A DNA stretch of 64,000 nt from Streptomyces sp. SAT1 (GTDB lineage Bacteria > Actinomycetota > Actinomycetes > Streptomycetales > Streptomycetaceae). The DNA is taken from positions 682,001 through 746,000 of the forward strand of contig NZ_CP015849.1 of assembly GCF_001654495.1 (NCBI RefSeq), given 5' to 3'. Below the pieces are notes generated by a model, which was not told where the DNA came from, ran no database searches, and saw only the letters and a list, made by a program, of their open reading frames with translations. This document shows positions 27,405-35,868 of the stretch, piece by piece (positions within the stretch are counted from its first letter, which is position 1; every line of letters starts with the position of its first letter). Made by a program: the position numbers and the translations under genes.

Positions 27405-28193
27405 TCAGGGCAGCCGACGGGCCGCGATCAACCGCGCCCGTGGGCTGCCGTCGGCGCGCCGGCCGAATCCGGGCAGCGCGTGCAGTTCCGGACGGAACCC
27501 GGCCCGCTCCAACTCGCCCAGCACGTCGCCGAAGCGGAACGCGCGGTAGTACATCACGAACGGCGGCCGCCACACGGCGTTGCGCACCCGCATCACCGCG
27601 TCGAACCCGAGCAGCGTCCAGAACGCCCGCGAACGCGGCGGGGGCGGCGCGAACACCGGCAGCGCGAAGACCCCGCCGGGCCGCAGCACGGCGCCCACCC
27701 GCCCGAAGAGCAGGGACAGTTCGGCCGGGACGAAGTGACCGAGCGCGCCGAGGCTGACGACGAGGTCGAAGGCCGCGGTGAACGGCAGGGCACGCGCGTC
27801 ACCGCGCACCCAGGAGACCCGGGGACCGGCGTCCCCCGCGCCGGAGCCCCCCGCGCCGGTGGCTCCTGCTTCGGCGGCACCTGCTTCGGTGGCCCGCCCG
27901 GCGCGCCGCCGGGCGACGGCGAGCATGCCCGCGCTGAAGTCGACCCCGGTCACAGAGGTGCGGCACACCCGCCGCAGGACATCGAGTCCGGCACCGGTGC
28001 CGCAGCACAGGTCGAGTCCGTCGGTGTACGGCCCGGTCCGCTCCAGCACGGACCCCACGGCGTCCAGCACCGCGTCCGGGGTGCGGAAGGGAGTGTGGTC
28101 GAACTTGGGCGCGAGCAGGACGTACCCGCGCTCGACGGAGGACAGCGCCTGTACGACGAGTTCACGGACCGTGGGACCTTCCGGGCTGAACAT
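27405..28193 (-). CDS. Class I SAM-dependent methyltransferase
   Basis: A 262-residue methyltransferase. Motif I is LDLCCGTGAGLDVLRR, followed by VTGVDFSAGMLAVARRR; an Ala/Gly-rich insert follows before WVRGDARALPF and the motif LVVSLGALGHF. The substrate is unknown. I place the start at the ATG 28193, because the longer frame from 28220 begins inside the terminal repeat of the MITE. No strong ribosome site is visible, so the element may have replaced part of the original upstream region. Confidence 0.82.
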   Translation of the reverse strand: MFSPEGPTVRELVVQALSSVERGYVLLAPKFDHTPFRTPDAVLDAVGSVLERTGPYTDGLDLCCGTGAGLDVLRRVCRTSVTGVDFSAGMLAVARRRAGRATEAGAAEAGATGAGGSGAGDAGPRVSWVRGDARALPFTAAFDLVVSLGALGHFVPAELSLLFGRVGAVLRPGGVFALPVFAPPPPRSRAFWTLLGFDAVMRVRNAVWRPPFVMYYRAFRFGDVLGELERAGFRPELHALPGFGRRADGSPRARLIAARRLP

Positions 28194-28206
28194 CCACGTC
28201 AGCGTA

Positions 28207-28381
28207 GGGCCTGTCGTCAAATTGCCGTCGTCCGCCCGGAGGGCGGGCCTCGCGGCGTCAGGTGCGTGCTCTCGGTGTGCCGGATCCTGACCCGCGTACT
28301 GGACGTACTCGGGTCTGGGCCCGGTGCGGCGAGAGTGCGTGCATGGCGTCGCGAGGCAGGCGGGAATTTGACGACAGGCCC
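28207..28381. mobile_element. MITE-like element, 175 bp
   Basis: Bounded by perfect 17-bp terminal inverted repeats GGGCCTGTCGTCAAATT (28207-28223 and 28365-28381), each flanked by TA, as expected of a TA target duplication. Inside, a long imperfect inverted repeat continues (CCTCGCG and related stretches on both arms), so the whole element can fold. It has no coding capacity. It sits between a methyltransferase start and the Rho paralogue leader. The TA target suggests an IS630/Tc1-type transposase in trans. Confidence 0.8.
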
Positions 28382-28483
28382 TAGTGCCCCGGGCGCGGTC
28401 CCGGACCGCCGCCGGGCGGGGCCGGTACCCGTCACCCGCCCCTCGGCACTCGTACGGCGCGGGGGTGGCCAGACGGAAGCGGG

Positions 28484-28811
28484 CGTGTTACCTTGCCAGA
28501 AGCACCTGAGTCTCGCCCCCGTTCCGTGGGCGCCGGTGCGATTTCTCCACCTTTCTCATCTCAGCTGATGCTCCGAGGCGTACGCCGTTCGGTCGTCGCA
28601 TCCGGCTCCTCAGCTTCCCGCCGCCATCTCGTGGGCCACCGGGCAGCGCGCAGCGCGCGCCGGCCGGTCCCCGGACCGGGGTGGTGGTTCCGCCCGCGGT
28701 GTCCGGGCCGTGCCCGGCACCTTTCCGCGTGGCTCTTCTCCTTCCCGCACCACCCGTCCCTTCCCGCACCTTCCGTGCCCTCCGTCCCCGTCCGTGAAAG
28801 GACCACCGCCC
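28484..28811 (+). promoter_or_regulatory. Long leader of the Rho paralogue
   Basis: About 300 bases between a possible -10 element (TTACCTT near 28488) and the rho-like ATG contain no gene. The last 90 bases are very C-rich and G-poor (repeats of CTTCCCGCACC type around 28740-28790), like a rut site. This would fit autoregulation by Rho-dependent termination in the leader; it is an inference from composition. Confidence 0.45.
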
Positions 28812-29960
28812 ATGACCGTCACCCTCGACCATCCCCCGGTGGGCGAGCGGCCCGCAGCGGCCGCCCGGCTCGTCACCGGTGTCCTGGACATCGAGTCCGG
28901 CGGAAAGGGCCGTCTGCGCGGCCCCGACCTCCTGCCCCTGCCCGCCGATCCCCAGCTCCCCGCCGCCCTGATCCGCCGCCACGGCCTGCGCAAGGGCGAT
29001 CTGGTCGACGCCGTACAGGGGGCGCAGCACACCGTCACCGGCATCGCCCGGGTGAACGGCCGCGCCCCCGGCGAGCTGCGCGACCGCCGCGGATTCCACG
29101 ACCTGACGCCCCTGCACCCGCGCGAGCGGCTCCGCTTCGAACACCCGGCCGCCGGTCTCACCGGCCGGGTGGCGGACCTGATCACGCCTGTGGGCAAGGG
29201 GCAGCGCGGACTGATCGTGGCCCCGCCCAGGACCGGCAAGACCGTGCTGCTCCAGCAGGTCGCCGCCGCCGTCGCCGGCAACCACCCCGAGTGCCGGCTG
29301 ATGGTCCTCCTGCTGGACGAACGGCCCGAGGAGGTCACCGACATGGTGCGCTCGGTGCACGGCGAGGTCTACGCCTCCACGTTCGACCGGACGCCCAAGC
29401 AGCACATCGCGCTCGCCGAACTCGTCGTGGAACGGGCCAAGCGCCTGGTGGAGGCCGGTGAGGACGTCGTCCTCCTGCTCGACTCCCTGACCCGGCTGTG
29501 CCGGGCCCACAACAACGCCGCCGCCTCGGGCGGCCGCACCCTCAGCGGCGGCGTGGACGCGAGCGCGCTGCACGGGCCCAAGCGGCTGTTCGGGGCCGCG
29601 CGGCTGGCGGAGGAGGGCGGTTCGCTCACCATCCTGGCCACCGCACTGGTGGAGACGGGCTCTCGCGCCGACGAGTTCTTCTTCGAGGAGCTGAAGAGCA
29701 CCGGCAACATGGAGCTGCGGCTGAACCGCGAACTCGCCACCCGCCGCATCCATCCGGCCGTCGACATCCAGGCATCCGGCACCCGCCGCGAGGAACTCCT
29801 CCTGAACCCGGGCGAGCTGACGGCCACCCGGGGGCTGCGCAGGGTCCTGCTGGGCCGCGAGGGGCAGTCGGGTCTGGAGACCCTGCTGGAGCGGCTGCGC
29901 CGGACACCGGACAACGCCGCGTTCCTGCGCCAGGTCCAGCCGACGCTGCCGAACGACTGA
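28812..29960 (+). CDS. Short transcription termination factor Rho paralogue
   Basis: A 382-residue Rho-family protein. The primary-RNA-binding N-terminus is short (usual streptomycete Rho has a long insert and about 670 residues), but the ATPase core is complete: Walker A APPRTGKT, LLLDERPEEVTDM, Walker B VVLLLDSLTRLCRAHN, and the R-loop region GSRADEFFFEELKSTGNMEL. In Walker A the common APPKAGKT Lys-Ala is Arg-Thr. It is probably a second Rho besides the housekeeping one, perhaps conditional or resistant to Rho inhibitors. Start chosen at 28812 with AAAGGA upstream. Confidence 0.85.
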   Translation: MTVTLDHPPVGERPAAAARLVTGVLDIESGGKGRLRGPDLLPLPADPQLPAALIRRHGLRKGDLVDAVQGAQHTVTGIARVNGRAPGELRDRRGFHDLTPLHPRERLRFEHPAAGLTGRVADLITPVGKGQRGLIVAPPRTGKTVLLQQVAAAVAGNHPECRLMVLLLDERPEEVTDMVRSVHGEVYASTFDRTPKQHIALAELVVERAKRLVEAGEDVVLLLDSLTRLCRAHNNAAASGGRTLSGGVDASALHGPKRLFGAARLAEEGGSLTILATALVETGSRADEFFFEELKSTGNMELRLNRELATRRIHPAVDIQASGTRREELLLNPGELTATRGLRRVLLGREGQSGLETLLERLRRTPDNAAFLRQVQPTLPND

Positions 29961-30104
29961 CCGGCCCCTTCCACCGTACGGCCCCCTTCCGCCGTACGGC
30001 CCCCGACCCGAACGGCCGTGGCAGCTAGGGCATCCGAGTGCTCGTCGCCTCGTTCGGCCCCCGGCAAGGTCACGCCTGTGCCGAACCGTCCCTACGTTTG
30101 CGAT

Positions 30105-31295
30105 ATGACGATCGGATTCTCTCTTCGGGCTGCCGTATCGACCTGCGCTGTCTGTGCGGCGGGCATGCTCATAGTGACCTCGCCGGTCGCGGCGGAGGGC
30201 CGGGCCGGCACGGATCCCGGGGCGCAGGGGCGGCCGAGCGCGACGGTGCCGCAGCCCGCTCTGCTCCGGCGCGAGGGCACGCAGGTCCGCCTCCGCTCCG
30301 GCGCGCCGGAGACGCCCGACGTCTCCGCGCTGTCCTGGGTGGTGGCCGACGCGGGCACCGGCGAAGTCCTCGCCGCGCACAACGCCCACGAGCAACTCCC
30401 GCCCGCCAGCACGCTGAAGACGCTGTTCGCGCTGACCGTGCTGCCCTCCTTCCCCAGCGGCATCCAGCACACCGTCAGCGCCAGGGAGCTGGCCGGGATC
30501 GGCGAGGGCAGCAGCCTGGTCGGGGTGGTCGAGGGACACACCTACCGGGTGTCCGACCTGTGGCACGGTGTCTTCCTCAACTCCGGCAACGACGCCGTGC
30601 ACGTGCTCGCCGCGCTCAACGGCGGCTGGACCCAGACCGCCCGGCAGATGCAGGCCAAGGCCCGCACGCTGGGCGCCATGGACACCTACGTCGTCTCCCC
30701 CGACGGCTACGACGCCGACGGCCAGGTCTCCTCCGCGTACGACCTGGCGGTGTTCGGACGCGCCGGGCTGCGCAACCCGGACTTCGCCCGCTACTGCTCG
30801 ACGGTGGAGACCGCCTTCCCCGGCAACGGCGGCAGCACCTTCGAGATCGCGAACACCAACCGGCTGCTCACCGGCGCCGACGGCGTGGAACCGTACCCCG
30901 GCCTCATCGGCATCAAGAACGGCTACACCAGCAACGCGGGCAACACCCTGGTCGCCGCGGCCCACCACGGCCGGCGCACCCTGATCGTGACGGTGATGAA
31001 CCCTCAGGAGGGCGAGGGCTTCGAGGTGTACGAGGAGGCGCGCGCCCTGCTCGACTGGGGCTTCGACGCCGCCGGACACGTCGATCCGGTCGGTTCGCTC
31101 GACGGGCTGCGCCCGGTGGCGCACGAGGCGCGGAGCGTACTCCCCCACCCGGCCGCCGCTCCGCCGCCGGCGGCCCCCGCCGCCGCCGAGGAGGACTGGG
31201 CACGCGACGGCGCCATCGCGGGAGTCGCGGGCCTGGGCGCGGGAGCGGTGCTGCTGGGCCTGCGCCGCAGGGCCCGGCGGCTCGTACGCGGCTGA
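30105..31295 (+). CDS. D-alanyl-D-alanine carboxypeptidase (DacA-like, S11)
   Basis: A membrane-anchored serine DD-carboxypeptidase of about 396 residues that trims peptidoglycan stem peptides. A signal peptide is followed by the S11 motifs: SxxK in PASTLKT (Ser102), SGN in LNSGNDAV, and the third box as KNG in IKNGYTSNAG, where most members have KTG. A C-terminal helix and basic tail (LRRRARRLVRG) anchor it. The start at 30105 lacks a clear site; a GTG at 30078 with AAGG upstream is an alternative that lengthens the signal peptide by nine residues. Confidence 0.88.
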   Translation: MTIGFSLRAAVSTCAVCAAGMLIVTSPVAAEGRAGTDPGAQGRPSATVPQPALLRREGTQVRLRSGAPETPDVSALSWVVADAGTGEVLAAHNAHEQLPPASTLKTLFALTVLPSFPSGIQHTVSARELAGIGEGSSLVGVVEGHTYRVSDLWHGVFLNSGNDAVHVLAALNGGWTQTARQMQAKARTLGAMDTYVVSPDGYDADGQVSSAYDLAVFGRAGLRNPDFARYCSTVETAFPGNGGSTFEIANTNRLLTGADGVEPYPGLIGIKNGYTSNAGNTLVAAAHHGRRTLIVTVMNPQEGEGFEVYEEARALLDWGFDAAGHVDPVGSLDGLRPVAHEARSVLPHPAAAPPPAAPAAAEEDWARDGAIAGVAGLGAGAVLLGLRRRARRLVRG

Positions 31296-31468
31296 CGAGG
31301 ACCGGTGGAACCGGCCGGACGACCGGTCCGGCGGCCGCCCGGCGCGCACCCCGGCGGGCGCGGCCGGGTGAGCGGACGGCGCGGACGGACCGCCCGCGCC
31401 CGCCGCGCCCCGGCTCCCTCGTGCGCCCCCTGCGTACCGTGCCCGCGCACCGTCCCCGCAGACCTCCG

Positions 31469-31519
31469 GCCGGTCAGGCCGGTCAGGCCGGTCCCGGTCA
31501 GGCCGGTCCCGGTCAGGCG
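31469..31519. repeat. Tandem CCGGTCAGG / CCGGTCCCGGTCAGG repeats
   Basis: Five copies of CCGGTCAGG-type units lie between the carboxypeptidase and the convergent asparaginase gene and run a few bases into the latter's 3' end. They appear to be a slippage-prone intergenic repeat. Confidence 0.65.
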
Positions 31520-32541
31520 CAGGCCGTGAGCGGGTCGGGAGCCGGGTCCGGGTCCAGCGCCCGTACGGGGCGCACCCGGCCCACCGGCACGCCGCCGCCG
31601 AGCAGCGTCTCGCCCGCGAACTCGGTGAGCAGGGCCGGGTCGACACCGGCCCGGACGAGGGCGGTGGCGGCGACCGGTATCCGGGCCCGGTTCGCGCCGT
31701 CGGCGATCTTCACGGCGACGGCCCGGCCGTCGGGCAGCGCGGCGACCTGGACGCCCTCGAAGCCGTCCTTGGCGAGCAGGCCGGGCACGGCCCGCATCAG
31801 CGCGGCCACGTCCCGGCCCGAGCCCGACGCCATCTCGGCGTGCTCGCGCATCGCGTCGGCCACACGTGCCTCGGGCGTGTCCGCGACCGCGGTGGTGATC
31901 CGGGCGGCGGCACGGGCCAGGCCCTCCAGCGAGACCGCGAACAGCGGGGCGCCGCAGCCGTCGACGGTGACCCGCGCGACGCGCTGCCCGGTCAGGTCCT
32001 CCACGATCTCGGCGATGGCCTGCTGGAGGGGGTGGGCCGGGTCCAGGTAGTCGTCGAGCGACCAGCCGTTGAGGCGGCAGGTGTAGAGCATGGCCGCGTG
32101 CTTGCCCGAGCAGTTCTGGGCGAGCCGGGAGGGCAGCCGGCCCTCGCGCACCCAGGCGTCCCGGACGACCGGGTCGAAGGGCAGGTCGGGGACGTTGCGC
32201 AGATCGTCCTCGGTGAGTCCGGCCAGTTCCAGGATCCGCCGGGTCCCGGCGAGGTGGCGCTCCTCGCCGGAGTGGCTGGCGGCGGCCAGCGAGAGCAGTT
32301 CGCCCTCCAGCGGGAGCCCGGCGCGCACCATGGCGACGGCCTGGACGGGCTTGATCGCCGAACGCGGGTAGAAGGCCGCCCCGGGGTCGCCGAGCTCGAA
32401 GGAGACCCGGCCGCCGGCGTCGAGAACGACGACGGAGCCGTGGTGGACGCCCTCGATCACTCCGCCGCGCACGAGGTGGGCGACGGGGACGTGGCGGGGT
32501 TCGCGGACGAGGGGGGCCTCGGCGGGGAAGCTGCTGTACAT
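31513..32541 (-). CDS. Asparaginase (Asparaginase_II family)
   Basis: A 342-residue protein of the Asparaginase_II (Rhizobium etli AnsA-like) family, which hydrolyses asparagine to aspartate and ammonia. Family motifs seen are YPRSAIKPVQA, SHSGEERH, LAQNCSGKHAAML and VDGCGAPLFAVSL. The ATG at 32541 is chosen; a GTG five codons earlier has no site. It lies 46 bp downstream of a FadR-type regulator on the same strand, so the two are probably one transcript and the regulator likely responds to asparagine or a related metabolite. Confidence 0.9.
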   Translation of the reverse strand: MYSSFPAEAPLVREPRHVPVAHLVRGGVIEGVHHGSVVVLDAGGRVSFELGDPGAAFYPRSAIKPVQAVAMVRAGLPLEGELLSLAAASHSGEERHLAGTRRILELAGLTEDDLRNVPDLPFDPVVRDAWVREGRLPSRLAQNCSGKHAAMLYTCRLNGWSLDDYLDPAHPLQQAIAEIVEDLTGQRVARVTVDGCGAPLFAVSLEGLARAAARITTAVADTPEARVADAMREHAEMASGSGRDVAALMRAVPGLLAKDGFEGVQVAALPDGRAVAVKIADGANRARIPVAATALVRAGVDPALLTEFAGETLLGGGVPVGRVRPVRALDPDPAPDPLTACA

Positions 32542-32587
32542 CACTGCCTGGATCACTGGTGGGTGGAGGGCACGGCCTGCGTGGGGT

Positions 32588-33307
32588 TCACGCGTCGGCC
32601 CCGGTGGGCGTGGGTGCGGAGCGCACGATGTCGGTGAGGGTCGTCTCGACGCGGTCGAGGTGGTGGGACATGGCCCGCACCGCGGCCTCCTCGCTGCCCT
32701 CGGCCAGGGCCTCGACCAGGGCGCGGTGCTCGCGGTCGGAGTGCTCGCGGCGCCCGCCCAGTTCGTTGAGGAAGGCCGACTGGCGGGCCAGGGCGTCCCG
32801 GATCTCCTCGATGACGCGCCGGAAAACCGGATTGCGGGCCGCCTGCGCGACGGACAGGTGGAACAGGGTGTCCAGCGCGACCCACGCGGTCGTGTCGGTC
32901 TCCCGCTCCATGCGCTCCAGCAGGCCGGTCAGGCGCTCGACGTCCTCGGGGGTGCGCCGCCGGGCGGCGTAGCCGGCGACCGGGATCTCGATGTGCCGGC
33001 GCACCTCCATGAGGTCGCTGGCCGCGTAGTCGCCGAAGGTGGGGTCCTCCACCGAGCGGGCGACGACGAAGGTGCCCCTGCCGGTCCGTGACACGGTCAG
33101 ACCCATCGTCTGCAGGGCGCGCAGGGCCTCGCGCAGCACGGGCCGGGAGACGCCGAGCGTGCGGCACAGCTCCGCCTCGGAGGGGAGCTTGTCGCCGACG
33201 GCGTAGGCGCCGCGCTCGATGGCGCCGCGCAGGTGGGTGAGCACCGCCTCCATGGCGCTGACGCGCCGGGGCACCGACCCACCTGTCTGGCTGTCTGACA
33301 GGTTCAC
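32588..33307 (-). CDS. FadR/GntR family regulator (FCD domain)
   Basis: A 239-residue GntR regulator of the FadR subfamily. The N-terminal winged helix has KLPSEAELCRTLGVSRPVLREALRALQTMGL, and the C-terminal FCD helical domain includes a metal-binding pattern (DTLFHLSVAQAARN and a later SDREHRALVEAL). The GTG at 33307 has no ribosome site but sits exactly where a TTGACA-18-GACCAT promoter would start transcription, so the mRNA is probably leaderless. An operator-like palindrome lies just inside the start. It probably autoregulates and controls the asparaginase. Confidence 0.88.
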   Translation of the reverse strand: MNLSDSQTGGSVPRRVSAMEAVLTHLRGAIERGAYAVGDKLPSEAELCRTLGVSRPVLREALRALQTMGLTVSRTGRGTFVVARSVEDPTFGDYAASDLMEVRRHIEIPVAGYAARRRTPEDVERLTGLLERMERETDTTAWVALDTLFHLSVAQAARNPVFRRVIEEIRDALARQSAFLNELGGRREHSDREHRALVEALAEGSEEAAVRAMSHHLDRVETTLTDIVRSAPTPTGADA

Positions 33308-33343
33308 CCTGCGATGGTCCGGCGCGCGGCACGGAGCTGTCAA
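33281..33343 (-). promoter_or_regulatory. Leaderless promoter and palindromic operator of FadR-type gene
   Basis: Reading leftward, TTGACA (33343-33338), an 18-bp spacer and GACCAT (33319-33314) place +1 at or next to the GTG at 33307. Immediately downstream is the palindrome CTGTC-T-GACAG (33291-33301), inside a larger repeat ACCTGTC / GACAGGT (33281-33287, 33297-33303). An operator overlapping the first codons fits autorepression. Confidence 0.65.
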
Positions 33344-33423
33344 GCCGCCGCCCGCCCGCCGCGCCCCGCGACCGTCCGCACCGGCCGGGCCGCCCGTCGG
33401 GCGGCCCGGCCGGTGCGGACGGC

Positions 33424-34260
33424 TCAGGCGTTCAGAACGCCCGCGCCCAGCAGGCCGAAGAGCAGCACACCGATGACGATCCGGTAGAGGACGAAGGCGT
33501 TGAAGGAGTGCTTGGCGACGAACTTGAGCAGCCAGGCGATGGAGGCGTAGGCGACGACGAAGGAGACGACCGTGCCGACGGCCAGCGGCGCCGCGCCCAC
33601 CCCGGCGCCCAGGGCGTCCTTCAGCTCGTAGATCCCGGCGCCGGTCAGCGCGGGGATGCCCAGGAAGAAGGAGAGCCGGGTGGCGGCGACCCGGTCCAGG
33701 TCGAGGATGAGCGCGGTGGACATGGTGGCGCCGGAACGGGAGAAGCCGGGGAAGAGCAGGGCGAGGATCTGGGAGGCGCCGACCAGCATCGCGTCCTTGA
33801 AGGAGGTGTCGTCCTCGCCGCGCTTGTGCCGTCCCATCTGGTCGGCGCACCACATCACCCCGCTGCCGGCGATCAGCGAGCCCGCGACCACCCACAGCGA
33901 GCCGAGCGGCCCGTCGATCAGCGGCTTGGCGGCCAGGCCGACCACGACGATCGGGATGGTCGCGTAGATCACCCACCAGGCGAACTTGTAGTCGTGGTGG
34001 TAGCGCTCCTCGCGGTCGGTCAGGCCGCGGAACCAGGCGGAGACGATCCGCACGATGTCCTTGAAGAAGTACACGAGCACGGCGGCGATGGCGCCGACCT
34101 GGATGACGGCGGAGAACCCGACGACGGAGCTGTCGTCCACGGGGATGTCCATGAGCCCCTCGGCGATCTTGAGGTGGCCGGTGGAGGACACGGGGAGGAA
34201 CTCGGTCACCCCCTCGACGACTCCGAGGACGACGGCCTGACCGACGGAGATGGCGCTCAT
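33424..34260 (-). CDS. uppP: Undecaprenyl-diphosphatase UppP (BacA)
   Basis: A 278-residue membrane phosphatase that recycles undecaprenyl diphosphate to the monophosphate carrier for cell wall synthesis and gives bacitracin tolerance. Both signature motifs are present: EGVTEFLPVSSTGHL near the N-terminus and LFPGFSRSGATMSTA in the second half. About eight membrane segments are predictable and the length is standard. The ATG at 34260 begins the conserved MSAISVGQAVVLG sequence. It stands alone, between two regulators. Confidence 0.95.
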   Translation of the reverse strand: MSAISVGQAVVLGVVEGVTEFLPVSSTGHLKIAEGLMDIPVDDSSVVGFSAVIQVGAIAAVLVYFFKDIVRIVSAWFRGLTDREERYHHDYKFAWWVIYATIPIVVVGLAAKPLIDGPLGSLWVVAGSLIAGSGVMWCADQMGRHKRGEDDTSFKDAMLVGASQILALLFPGFSRSGATMSTALILDLDRVAATRLSFFLGIPALTGAGIYELKDALGAGVGAAPLAVGTVVSFVVAYASIAWLLKFVAKHSFNAFVLYRIVIGVLLFGLLGAGVLNA

Positions 34261-34485
34261 GGGATCCAGTTCTGGGAATGTGTTGGTCGACAGTGCTGTA
34301 GACGCTCGTGCGTCGCAGACACTCTTACTACGCCAAGGTGAAATCCCGGTGACGTACGGCCCCGGAGCTTCCCAAATCGAGCCGTTCGCGCGCGGCGGCG
34401 GCGCGGAGGGGGCCCGCACCGGCCGGAAGAGGCCGGGCATCACCCTAGCGTCCCGGCCCGCGCGCACCCGTCCGGGACGCCGCGG

Positions 34486-34740
34486 TCACCAGCCCGTCTC
34501 GAACAGCCGGGCCACCTCGGCGATACGGATCTCGTCGCGCCGGTAGTACGTGCGGCGCCCGGCCCGTCGGGTGCGCAGCAGGCCGAGGTCGGCGAGGAGG
34601 GCGAGGTGCGCCTCGGCGGTGCGCCGGGGGACGCCGAGGGCGGCGGCGACCGAGCGCGCGGTCGCCCCGTGCTCCGCCGGGGCCTTCAGCCACTCCAGGA
34701 CCAGCAGCCGGGTCGCCCGGCCGGCGGGAGTCCGCAGCAT
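34486..34740 (-). CDS. ArsR-like winged-helix regulator
   Basis: An 84-residue single-domain helix-turn-helix protein: RATRLLVLEWLKAPAEHGATARSVAAALGVPRRTAEAHLALLADLGLLRTRRAGRRTYYRRD is an ArsR-type winged helix with a short wing. No Cys metal ligands are present, so it is not a classical metal sensor. A strong AGGAGG lies five bases before the ATG. It diverges from a VOC-family protein gene across about 350 bp and may control it. Confidence 0.85.
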   Translation of the reverse strand: MLRTPAGRATRLLVLEWLKAPAEHGATARSVAAALGVPRRTAEAHLALLADLGLLRTRRAGRRTYYRRDEIRIAEVARLFETGW

Positions 34741-35094
34741 CTCCGCCTCCTGTCGGTCGGCCGGTCCCGTCGCCGGCGTCTCCCACTGTGGCGCGGGCCC
34801 GGTCGCCGCGTCCGGGAGTCGGGGGTCCTTGGCCGGTACCGGCTGGTGCGCGGGGGGTGCGAGGACGGCGCGGGAAGGGGGCCGGTCGCGCGGACGCGGT
34901 GTGCGGGAGCGCGGTCGCGCGGGCGCGGCGCATACGGCTCACGAGGGGCGCACGCGAGGTGCACATGGCGTGGTGGGGGCGGGCGCGCGCGCCCGGAGCA
35001 ATCGGTCAGGATCCGAGAAGTCGTGCGCGCTCCCCCGCCCTACGGTGGAACCACCGCCGCACCCGCCGGGTCCGGCCGACACGAGGAGCACACC
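34741..35094. other. Divergent intergenic region, ArsR-like / VOC genes
   Basis: No gene is supported in these 354 bases. GC-rich simple stretches (CGCGxG repeats near 34880-34930) fill the middle. A CGAGGAG ribosome site for the VOC gene is at its right end. No convincing operator palindrome was found. Confidence 0.4.
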
Positions 35095-35439
35095 ATGACC
35101 GAAGGACTCAGGACGATCATCTACCCCGTCAAGGACCTCGAGCGGGCCAAGCCGCTGTTCCGCGCGCTGCTGGGGGTCGAGCCGTACGCCGACGAGCCCT
35201 ACTACGTCGGTTTCAAGGCGGCCGGCCAGGACATCGGTCTCGATCCGAGCGGCCACGCCAAGGGCATGACGGGTCCGGTGCCGTACTGGCACGTGGACGA
35301 CCTCCGGGAGCGGCTCGCGGCCCTGCTGGCGGCGGGCGGCGAGCTGCTCCAGGACGTGCAGGAGGTGGGCGGCGGCCGGAGCATCGCCTCGGTCAAGGAC
35401 CCCGACGGCAACCTCGTCGGGCTCGTCCAGGACGCGTGA
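35095..35439 (+). CDS. VOC family (glyoxalase/bleomycin-resistance-like) protein
   Basis: A 114-residue protein of the vicinal-oxygen-chelate fold with two beta-alpha-beta-beta-beta repeats: TIIYPVKDLERAKPLFRALLGVEPYADEPYYVGF, and PYWHVDDLRERLAALLAAGGE with SIASVKDPDGNLVGLVQD. Potential metal ligands are His in PYWHVDD and the acidic residues near the C-terminus. The substrate is unknown. The start has CGAGGAG upstream. A divergent ArsR-like regulator suggests inducible expression. Confidence 0.85.
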   Translation: MTEGLRTIIYPVKDLERAKPLFRALLGVEPYADEPYYVGFKAAGQDIGLDPSGHAKGMTGPVPYWHVDDLRERLAALLAAGGELLQDVQEVGGGRSIASVKDPDGNLVGLVQDA

Positions 35440-35463
35440 GCGCCGGCCGCCGGGCCCCCGGGG

Positions 35464-35868
35464 TCAGGCCCGGGTGCCCAGCAGGGTGCGCACCCCTTCC
35501 GAGGTGAGCGTCAGACCGTGCGGCGAGCTGGCGTCTATCGTGAGCGACAGATCGTCGGCGGGCCACTGGGACGCGAGGGCGCCCAGGGGCACCAGCCGGT
35601 AGCGGGAGATGAAGGGCAGCAGCTCGGACATCTCCAGTTCCGAGGTGAACACCGGGACCACGGGCACCCCGCCCGGCTGTTCCAGGACGGGCAGCGCCAC
35701 CGTCGAGGGATCGGTGGCGTCCTCGTCGCTCACGTCGTCCGGCACGGGAACCAGCACATCGCTGTCGGCCAGTGTGTCCAGTGCCCCGGTGTCCTCGGCG
35801 TTCTCGGCGAGCACGTCCAGCGCCTGCTGGGCGGGCGTGGCGGTGTTGTCGTTCGCGGGTGTCTCCAT
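35464..35868 (-). CDS. SseB-like domain protein
   Basis: A 134-residue soluble acidic protein. The N-terminal 45 residues are rich in Asp, Glu and Thr (low complexity), then a SseB-type domain follows: ALPVLEQPGGVPVVPVFTSELEMSELLP, YRLVPLGALASQWPADDLSLTIDA and a C-terminal helix. SseB-like domains occur in enhanced-serine-sensitivity proteins and in type VII secretion proteins; the function here is unknown. The ATG has AGGGAA six bases upstream. It converges with the VOC gene. Confidence 0.78.
   Translation of the reverse strand: METPANDNTATPAQQALDVLAENAEDTGALDTLADSDVLVPVPDDVSDEDATDPSTVALPVLEQPGGVPVVPVFTSELEMSELLPFISRYRLVPLGALASQWPADDLSLTIDASSPHGLTLTSEGVRTLLGTRA

Noticed and set aside
34741..35094. 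Extra small genes in the ArsR/VOC gap
   Set aside because: Short open frames exist but have no ribosome site or consistent codon bias and are Arg/Gly-rich shadows.
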